From JAWWPY01 sp964412845 (GTDB taxonomy: Bacteria; Actinomycetota; Actinomycetes; Streptosporangiales; Streptosporangiaceae): a stretch of DNA of 28,420 nt. The position numbers and the translations under genes are program-made. This document shows positions 23,000 to 28,420 of the stretch, piece after piece; position 1 is the first letter of the stretch, and every line of letters begins with the position of its first letter. The notes under the pieces are model-generated. The model was given only the letters and a program-made list of their open reading frames with translations. It had not been told where the DNA came from and ran no database searches. The DNA lies in contig CAYPQM010000090.1 in assembly GCA_964412845.1 (NCBI GenBank), positions 1 through 28,420 of the forward strand. Direction: 5' to 3'.

Positions 23000-23971
23000 T
23001 CAGGCAGGGTGCGCGGCGAAGAACTGCCAGATGACGCTGGTCGCGCTGAGCGCGGTCGATGGCGGGTCGGTGTGCAGCAGCCGCTGGATGAGCGGGCTGG
23101 GCACGGCGCCGGGCCACTGGTGCCCGGCACCGGCGATCGTGATCAGCTCGACCGTGCGGCCACCGGGGCAGTCAGCTATCGACGTCGTCACCACGCCAGC
23201 GGTGCTGCTGGCCGGCGCGGCGCAGTGATCGATACGGCGCCAGGTCATGTTAAGGGCGGGGACGGCGGGCCCGTCGATGTGGGCGACCCCCTGGCCGGTG
23301 CCACCGTTGTAGGGGATGTTCCGGTCCGCGGTGCCGTGAATATGGATGACCGAGATCGGCGCCGGTGCGCGGCAGGCACCGAGCTCGGTGGCGGAGTCAG
23401 GCCCGATAGCAGCGAAGATCCTGGTATCGCAGGCCAGCCGGTAGGCCATGATGCCGCCATTGGAGATGCCGGTGGCGTAGATGCGGGCCCGGGCGACGGG
23501 GGCCTGCTGCTCGATGACACGGATCATCTGCGTGATGAAGCCGACGTCGTCCACATTGCTGCGGCCGGGGACACCGCAGCAGCCACCCCCGGCGTTCCAG
23601 GCCCGGCCGAGCCCGTCCGGATAGGCGATGATGAAGCGGCCGGTATCCGCCTGAGCATCCCAGCGATAGGACTTTTCCGCCTGCGTGCCGCCGCCGAAGC
23701 CGCCGTGCAGCATGACGACCAGCGGGGCGGCGCTGGTCAGGCCGGCCGGCCGGTAGAGATGGAAGGTCCGCGTGATGCCGCCGGCCACGATGGACTGGGC
23801 CGAGCGGCCGACCGGGACCACCGGCCCGGCGCTCGGCGAGCCGGGCGGGCCGGCGCCTCGGTGCCGCAACGCCAGGCCGCACCCGGCGAGCATGAGGACG
23901 AGCACGCACCAACCGGCGAGGAACGCTACGCCGGCCCTGCGGGAAAACCCCGAAACCGGGCCAATTTCCAC
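23000..23971 (-). CDS. LpqC-like lipoprotein esterase (PHB depolymerase/feruloyl esterase family)
   Basis: A 323-residue alpha/beta hydrolase. The N-terminus is a lipoprotein signal with lipobox LAGC (C31), so it is membrane-anchored outside the cell. The catalytic triad candidates are S170 (GISNGG), D216 (HGTADRNIPY) and H284 (GAGHQWPG); the oxyanion HGG is at 89-91. Two adjacent Cys at 131-132 are typical of the family. It would hydrolyse polyesters such as PHB, or feruloyl or acetyl esters. The GTG start has no clear Shine-Dalgarno. TATCTA ten bases upstream on the minus strand fits a short-leader transcript. Confidence 0.85.
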   Translation of the reverse strand: MEIGPVSGFSRRAGVAFLAGWCVLVLMLAGCGLALRHRGAGPPGSPSAGPVVPVGRSAQSIVAGGITRTFHLYRPAGLTSAAPLVVMLHGGFGGGTQAEKSYRWDAQADTGRFIIAYPDGLGRAWNAGGGCCGVPGRSNVDDVGFITQMIRVIEQQAPVARARIYATGISNGGIMAYRLACDTRIFAAIGPDSATELGACRAPAPISVIHIHGTADRNIPYNGGTGQGVAHIDGPAVPALNMTWRRIDHCAAPASSTAGVVTTSIADCPGGRTVELITIAGAGHQWPGAVPSPLIQRLLHTDPPSTALSATSVIWQFFAAHPA

Positions 23972-24090
23972 GGGCCGAGCTTAGATAAGCAACCGGGGCA
24001 GCAGGCGCAACGCTGGGGAAACCCATGAACCTCCCAGCAGCTTCCCAGGAACTGCCCCCTGGCGGGCGGCGCAGGCGCTCAGCCCGGCCG

Positions 24091-25299
24091 CTAGGCGACC
24101 GTTACCGGGAGCGCATCGAAGCCGCGCAGGACGAGCGTATCCCGGCGGGTCGGCTCGCCCACGGCTGAGATCTTCGGGAATCGGCTCAGCAGGCGCGGGA
24201 AGGCCACTGCCCCCTCAAGCCGGGCCAGCGCGGCGCCGATGCAGAAGTGCGCGCCGCCGCCGAAGCTGAGCGGTCCACCGTCCGGGCGCAGCGGGTCGAA
24301 GCTGGCCGGGTCGATAAACCGGCGGGGGTCCCTGTTCCCCGCCCCGAGCAGGGTGATCACCCCGGTTTCCGGGGACACCGGCACGGCGCCCACGGTCGTG
24401 TCGTAGCCGATCCGGCTGGTGAGCTGGACGGGTGAGTCGAAGCGCAGTACTTCCTCGACAAATGCGGCAGGCGGGACCGAACGGTCCCGGACGGCCGCAC
24501 CCGCTGCCGGGTCCTCCAAGATGATCTGAAGGCCGTTTCCCAGCAGGTTCGTCGTGGTCTCGAAGCCCGCGACCAGCAGCAGCGTCAGGTTGTGCAGCAG
24601 TTCGGCATCGGCCAGCCTGCCATCGCCGGAGCCGCTGACCGCGAGAAGGTCGCTGATCAGGTCGTCGCGGGGGTCAGCGCGGCGGACGGCCGCCAGGCCA
24701 GTGAAGTACGCGAGCAGCTCGACCGCTGCGGCGTTGATCGCGGGCAGAGTCTCCATGTCGTTAAGCTCAAACACGCCGGCCAGGTCCCGGGCGATCGGCC
24801 GGAATCCCTCCCGGTCTTGCTCGGGGATCCCGATCAGCTCGCAGATCACGGTGACCGGCAGCAGGTAGGCGAAGTCGTGCATGAACTCGACGGTGCTGCC
24901 ATCGGCGCCCCGATCGGCCATGGCATCGAGCAACTCGTCGGCCATCCGGGCGATCGCGGGCCCCAGTGCGGCGATCCGCCGGGCGGTGAACGCTCGGGCC
25001 ATCGGGCTCCTGATCCGCGCGTGCCGCGGTCCGTTGAGGTTCAGGATCCAATCCACCCCCTGGACAAACACGGGGTTCGCCCGCCAGGCCGGGAAGTGCT
25101 GGTCGAAACTCGATTCATCGGAAACGCGGAAGCCGGGATCGCGCAGGACCGAGCTGATGGCGTCGTAGCCGACCACCATCACGTCGGCCGGACCGATCTT
25201 GATCACCTCGCCCTGCTCGTGCAGTGCGGCGTACAGCGGGTACGGATCTGCCTTGCCCTCCGCCGTGCCGAGCGCGGTGAGGATCTCGATCGCGTCCAT
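24091..25299 (-). CDS. Cytochrome P450
   Basis: A 402-residue soluble monooxygenase of the actinobacterial CYP type. The I-helix motif AGFETT is at 244-249, EVLR (the ExxR pair) at 283-286, and haem loop FGGGAHFCIG at 346-355 with C353. It would need external ferredoxin and reductase, not seen adjacent. I chose the ATG at 25299 because the promoter places transcription start on it. The frame extends to a TTG at 25335, but that TTG is the -35 box itself. The substrate is unknown. The kinase gene ends 71 bases upstream on the same strand. Confidence 0.93.
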   Translation of the reverse strand: MDAIEILTALGTAEGKADPYPLYAALHEQGEVIKIGPADVMVVGYDAISSVLRDPGFRVSDESSFDQHFPAWRANPVFVQGVDWILNLNGPRHARIRSPMARAFTARRIAALGPAIARMADELLDAMADRGADGSTVEFMHDFAYLLPVTVICELIGIPEQDREGFRPIARDLAGVFELNDMETLPAINAAAVELLAYFTGLAAVRRADPRDDLISDLLAVSGSGDGRLADAELLHNLTLLLVAGFETTTNLLGNGLQIILEDPAAGAAVRDRSVPPAAFVEEVLRFDSPVQLTSRIGYDTTVGAVPVSPETGVITLLGAGNRDPRRFIDPASFDPLRPDGGPLSFGGGAHFCIGAALARLEGAVAFPRLLSRFPKISAVGEPTRRDTLVLRGFDALPVTVA

Positions 25300-25351
25300 G
25301 GCTGAGACGATAAGTACTATCGCGTTTAGTGTCAAGCTATATCGCGTTTAG
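25300..25351 (-). promoter_or_regulatory. P450 leaderless promoter with 12-bp direct repeats
   Basis: On the minus strand, TTGACA (25330-25335) and TATCGT (25307-25312) are 17 bases apart, and the ATG begins seven bases later, so the mRNA should be leaderless. On the plus strand TATCGCGTTTAG occurs at 25318-25329 and 25340-25351, exactly 22 bases apart. One copy is between -35 and -10 and the other just upstream of -35. Both copies face the same side of the helix. Confidence 0.75.
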
Positions 25352-25370
25352 ATCCGGCAGGTGCCGCTGG

Positions 25371-26837
25371 TCACGGCGGCGTGGGAATCACGTGCGAGGT
25401 AAGCGTGCTGCCGCCGGCCGGCGCCGGGGCGGGGCAAGCCTGGCCGGAAACCGGCATGCTGAGGGTGATCCGCAGGCCGTGCGGGTCGTTCAGGGCCGCT
25501 TCGGCAGTGCCATGGTGCGCGGTGGCGATCGCGGTGACGATGGCGAGCCCGAGGCCGGACCCAGGGCGGTGCGATGGGGCTGTGGCCCGGTAGAAGCGGT
25601 CGAAAATGCGGGGCAGCTGATCGGCGGGGATACCGGGGCCGTTGTCGCTGACCTCGATCGTGACCCGGCTGCCATGGCCGGCCGCGGTGATGGTGGCGGT
25701 GCTGTCGCCGGGGGTGTGCGCGCGGACGTTGCCCAGCAGGTTGTCGATGGCCCGGCACAGGAGTTCCTCGTCGCCGGCGGCTTCGAGGCCGGCCCCGATA
25801 TGCGTGTGCCACGTCCGATGGGGGTCGGCGATCTGGGCCCGCTCGACGCATCCGCGCACCAGAGCGGTGAGGTCGACCGGGTCGCATCGCTGGCCGGGAT
25901 GCTGATCGAGGCGGGCCAGCCGGAGCATGTCATCGACCAGCCTGCTCATTCGCTGGGATTCCAGTGCGATACGGCGCATCGCCTCATCGACTTGCGGGCG
26001 CCGGGGCAGGGCGCCTTGCTGGTAGAGCTCGGCGTTGGCGCGCAGCGAGGCCAGCGGGGTGCGCAGTTCGTGGCTGGCGTCGGCGAAGAACCGCCGGGTG
26101 AGTTCCTGGCTGGCCTCGCGTTCCTGGACGGAGGCCTCGATGCGGGCCAGCATCCCGTTGAGAGCGGCCCCGAGGCGGCCCACCTCGCTCTGGGCGTCCT
26201 GCGGGCTGACCCGGTCGGTGAGGTCGCCGGCGGTGATGCGGTCGGCTTGGCCGGCCATCGTCTCGATGGGACGCAGGCCGCGCCGCATGACCAGGCCCAC
26301 CCCCAGGAAGACCAGCAGACCAGCGGCGGCCGAGCCGACGATGACGATGAGCTCGATCTGGCTGATGGTCTTGTTCACGTTGCTGAGGCTGGCCCCGGCG
26401 ACGAGGGTGCCTGCCCCGGCGGGTACCGCCCGCACCCGGAGCTGAGCTTGCCCGTGCAGGCTGGTCACGGTCTGCGCGTGCTGGGCAATGCCCGTGTCCA
26501 GGCTGGTCGGGAGCTGGGGGATCAGCCCGGGGCCGGCTTCCAGGATCACCTTCGCTCCGTGGCCGGGCACGAACACCACGTAGTACTCGCCCAGGAGAGG
26601 TGGCGGCGTCCGCGGGTGCCGTGTGTCGCGTTCAATCACCGGGACCAGCCGGAGCACCCGTGGCCGGGTCTGGCGCAGGACGTTCTGCAGCGTCGAGTCG
26701 GTCTGGCCGAGCAGGTACCGGTGCAAGGTGGCGACCGCGGCGACGTCGAAGGCCGCCAGCGCGATCAGCGTGATCGTCATGACGCTGATCAGGACCCGGC
26801 TGCGGAGCTGGGTCCGGCGGGGCCTTCTAGGTATCAT
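25371..26837 (-). CDS. Membrane sensor histidine kinase
   Basis: A 488-residue kinase. TM1 is at about 13-37, an extracytoplasmic region at about 38-160, and TM2 at about 162-184. A HAMP linker follows. The HisKA domain has phospho-acceptor H256 in FFADASHELRTPLASL. The HATPase has an N-box with N366 and N370, G1 DNGPGIP at 398-404 and G2 GSGLGLAI at 427-434. It starts 11 bases inside the end of the response-regulator gene, so the pair is translationally coupled. The C-terminus is Pro-rich. The extracellular domain shows no recognisable ligand family; the signal is unknown. Confidence 0.93.
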   Translation of the reverse strand: MIPRRPRRTQLRSRVLISVMTITLIALAAFDVAAVATLHRYLLGQTDSTLQNVLRQTRPRVLRLVPVIERDTRHPRTPPPLLGEYYVVFVPGHGAKVILEAGPGLIPQLPTSLDTGIAQHAQTVTSLHGQAQLRVRAVPAGAGTLVAGASLSNVNKTISQIELIVIVGSAAAGLLVFLGVGLVMRRGLRPIETMAGQADRITAGDLTDRVSPQDAQSEVGRLGAALNGMLARIEASVQEREASQELTRRFFADASHELRTPLASLRANAELYQQGALPRRPQVDEAMRRIALESQRMSRLVDDMLRLARLDQHPGQRCDPVDLTALVRGCVERAQIADPHRTWHTHIGAGLEAAGDEELLCRAIDNLLGNVRAHTPGDSTATITAAGHGSRVTIEVSDNGPGIPADQLPRIFDRFYRATAPSHRPGSGLGLAIVTAIATAHHGTAEAALNDPHGLRITLSMPVSGQACPAPAPAGGSTLTSHVIPTPP

Positions 26838-27558
26838 CGGAGCCGTCCGGGTGGCGCAGGCGCAGGCTGTAGCCGATGCCGCGCTGGGTGTGGATCAGGT
26901 CAGGCCCGTACTGGGCCAGTTTGCGCCGCAGGTAGGCGACGTAGGTCGACACGACCGTGCTGGACCCGCCGAAGTCGTAGTCCCACACGTGATCCAGGAG
27001 CTGCGCCCTGGTCAGCACCCGGCCCGGATGGAGCATCAGGTAGCGCAGCAAGCGGAACTCGGTCGGCGACAGGTCAACCAGGTGACCGTGACGGCGGACC
27101 TCGTAGCTGTCCTGGTCGAGCTGCACGTCGGCGAATGTGAGCACCGGCCCGGCCGTGCCTGGGCGGGTCCGGCGCAGCACGGTGCGGATCCTGGCCGCCA
27201 GCTCCTCCAGCCCGAACGGCTTGGTCAGGTAGTCGTCGCCGCCGAGGGTGAGCCCGGTCACCTTGTCGGCCTGGGTGTCCTTGGCCGTCAGGAAGATCAC
27301 CGGCACCCGGCAGCCGTCCCGGCGCAGCCGGCGGACTACCTCGAAGCCGTCGGTGTCGGGCAGCATCACATCCAGGACAACCAGGTCGAACGGGCGGTCG
27401 CGGGCCAGCCGCAGCGCGCCGGCGCCGGTGTCCGCGGTGCTCACGTCGAAGCCCAGGAACCGCAGCGAGGCGGCCACCGCGTCGCGCAGGAACGGCTCAT
27501 CATCGACCACCAGCAGTCCTCCGTGATCAGGAGGCAGGACCGCCGCCAGGTCACTCAT
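26827..27558 (-). CDS. OmpR/PhoB-type response regulator
   Basis: A 243-residue regulator. The receiver has D19-D20, phospho-acceptor D63 (LVVLDVMLPD), T91 and K113. The C-terminal winged helix covers about 145-238, with VDLSPTEFRLLRYLMLHPGR and the wing STYVAYLRRKL. The ATG at 27558 is preceded by GGAG; the frame is open further upstream but that part has no receiver similarity. It lies before the histidine kinase in one operon. Targets are unknown; its own promoter region and the adjacent P450 are candidates. Confidence 0.93.
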   Translation of the reverse strand: MSDLAAVLPPDHGGLLVVDDEPFLRDAVAASLRFLGFDVSTADTGAGALRLARDRPFDLVVLDVMLPDTDGFEVVRRLRRDGCRVPVIFLTAKDTQADKVTGLTLGGDDYLTKPFGLEELAARIRTVLRRTRPGTAGPVLTFADVQLDQDSYEVRRHGHLVDLSPTEFRLLRYLMLHPGRVLTRAQLLDHVWDYDFGGSSTVVSTYVAYLRRKLAQYGPDLIHTQRGIGYSLRLRHPDGSDDT

Positions 27559-27804
27559 TTCTTCGCTCCCTCGCCCTCCCGGCCATCCGACCACCTCAAC
27601 CCCCGGCACCGTGTGTGACTTGTGTGCGAGTTCCATGTGAACACAACCCGGAGGTGTCCGGCGCCCGGTAGTCACACTCAACTCACCCGCGATCCCCGCG
27701 GGGCCCGTCGCCGTACCCGCGCAGCAGCTCGGTGGCCAGGCTGGTCGGCCGCCGCGCAGCACCGCCTGCGGACGGTCAGCAGCGCTGCGGAGCGCATTGC
27801 TGGG
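27559..27804. promoter_or_regulatory. Upstream region of the two-component operon
   Basis: No convincing gene. It holds GTTCCATGTGAAC at 27630-27642 (GTTC/GAAC around five bases) and an 8-bp inverted repeat GTGTGACT at 27613-27620 with AGTCACAC at 27670-27677. These could bind the response regulator or another factor. A short plus-strand frame here has only Arg-rich, low-information residues. Confidence 0.4.
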
Positions 27805-28420
27805 TCACCCGTTCGGGCCCGGCCTGAAGGTAAGCGCCGAGGTGGCGGCGAGGCTGGGCCAGCCGGGCGAGGCCACTATGAGCGCGACCGCCAGGGCCGG
27901 CCATAGGTAGCAGGCGACCATGACAGGCTCGAACACGCAGCGCAGGGCAGTGTCACGGCCACCCACCACAGCAGTTCCCTGAGCACTTCCGGGCTCCACC
28001 CGGCCATCTGCCGGGCCGGGCGCCATCGGTGCCGGACGGCCAGCGCGCATCCGCAGGCCAGCAGGATGGTCAGTGCCCGGGCGGGTCCGGCGGCCACCGC
28101 GCCATCGCTTAGGTGAGGGGCGAGGGACGTCCACGGAGTCGGGTGGCCGATACCCGGCCAGTTGGGCTGGCTGATCACCGCGTGGATGGTGGCTGTCCAG
28201 TTCGCCGCCGCCGCGAGGCCAACCAGCAGCGCCGCCGGGACTGCGGGCCGGGTGGGAACCCGGTCAGGATGACCGGCAGCGCGAGCAGAACGAGCGGCTG
28301 GACGGCGACCGCCGCCCTATCAGCCAGGCCGACCGCTCAACCCGGGAGTCGGCGAGCGCCGCCCAGCCCAGGCTCAGGCGGCGACCTCGGCACCGGTGAA
28401 CGCGGCCCAGAGCGATGCGT
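27805..28420 (-). pseudogene. Frameshifted remnant of an integral membrane protein (runs off the window)
   Basis: On the minus strand, hydrophobic coding pieces lie in different frames. In order they include AVAVQPLVLLALPVILTGFP, PAVPAALLVGLAAAANWTAT leading on to SQPNWPGIGHPTPW, then WSPEVLRELLWWVAVTL, and finally CVFEPVMVACYLWPALAVAL to the stop. The last switch, near 27946-27950, would be repaired by one extra base. Earlier breaks lie near 28240-28290 and 28360-28380. The mix of helices and short loops fits a polytopic actinobacterial membrane protein I cannot name. Multiple breaks argue for decay, although local sequencing error cannot be excluded. Confidence 0.7.

Noticed and set aside
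27622..27906. Plus-strand small open frame upstream of the response regulator
   Set aside because: Arg/Gly-rich, no ribosome site, and it overlaps the likely regulatory region and the membrane-protein remnant.

Overview
The window is about 28.4 kb of very GC-rich DNA with strong G/C third-position bias, GTG and TTG starts, and families typical of filamentous Actinobacteria: an AfsR-like regulator, MmpL transporter, ricin-type lectin, actinobacterial P450 and LpqC-like lipoprotein. An actinomycete is a confident call. A genus is not supported from sequence alone.

Region 1 (1-9586, + strand) is a soluble diiron propane/acetone/phenol-type monooxygenase operon in the Prm/Mim order: the hydroxylase large-subunit 3' end (gene cut by the window edge), reductase, hydroxylase small subunit, coupling protein, amidohydrolase, DUF59/MIP18-like protein, zinc alcohol dehydrogenase and a divergent GroEL. 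Genes overlap by 1-4 bases, except at two strong intercistronic hairpins after the large subunit and the coupling protein. An Nramp-type metal transporter begins 2 bases after the GroEL stop and may supply Fe or Mn. The dehydrogenase would oxidise the secondary alcohol, and GroEL and DUF59 probably help mature the hydroxylase.

Region 2 (9738-14921) holds small unrelated units: a four-helix membrane protein, a TetR regulator, an orphan CheY-like receiver, a yeast-type cytosine deaminase, a cupin followed by a broken chimeric aldo/keto reductase, an HTH gene plus Clp-N-domain gene behind a double-operator promoter, and a threonine/serine dehydratase-like enzyme.

Region 3 (15027-22885) has a pair of PH-domain membrane proteins (YdbS/YdbT type), a convergent MmpL/RND transporter, a 942-residue SARP-NB-ARC-TPR regulator with a TTA codon, and a divergently transcribed secreted lectin with three nearly identical repeats. 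Three direct repeats at 11-bp period between regulator and lectin look like a SARP operator.

Region 4 (23000-28420, - strand) carries a PHB-depolymerase/feruloyl-esterase-like lipoprotein, a cytochrome P450 with a leaderless-type promoter inside 12-bp direct repeats, an OmpR-type response regulator with its histidine kinase, and a frameshifted remnant of a membrane protein running off the window.

Points most worth following: the HTH/Clp-N cassette with its paired operators, the SARP-like repeats, the AT-rich motif shared by the mmpL and P450 promoters, the chimeric reductase joined at a palindrome, and the Nramp gene attached to the diiron monooxygenase operon.
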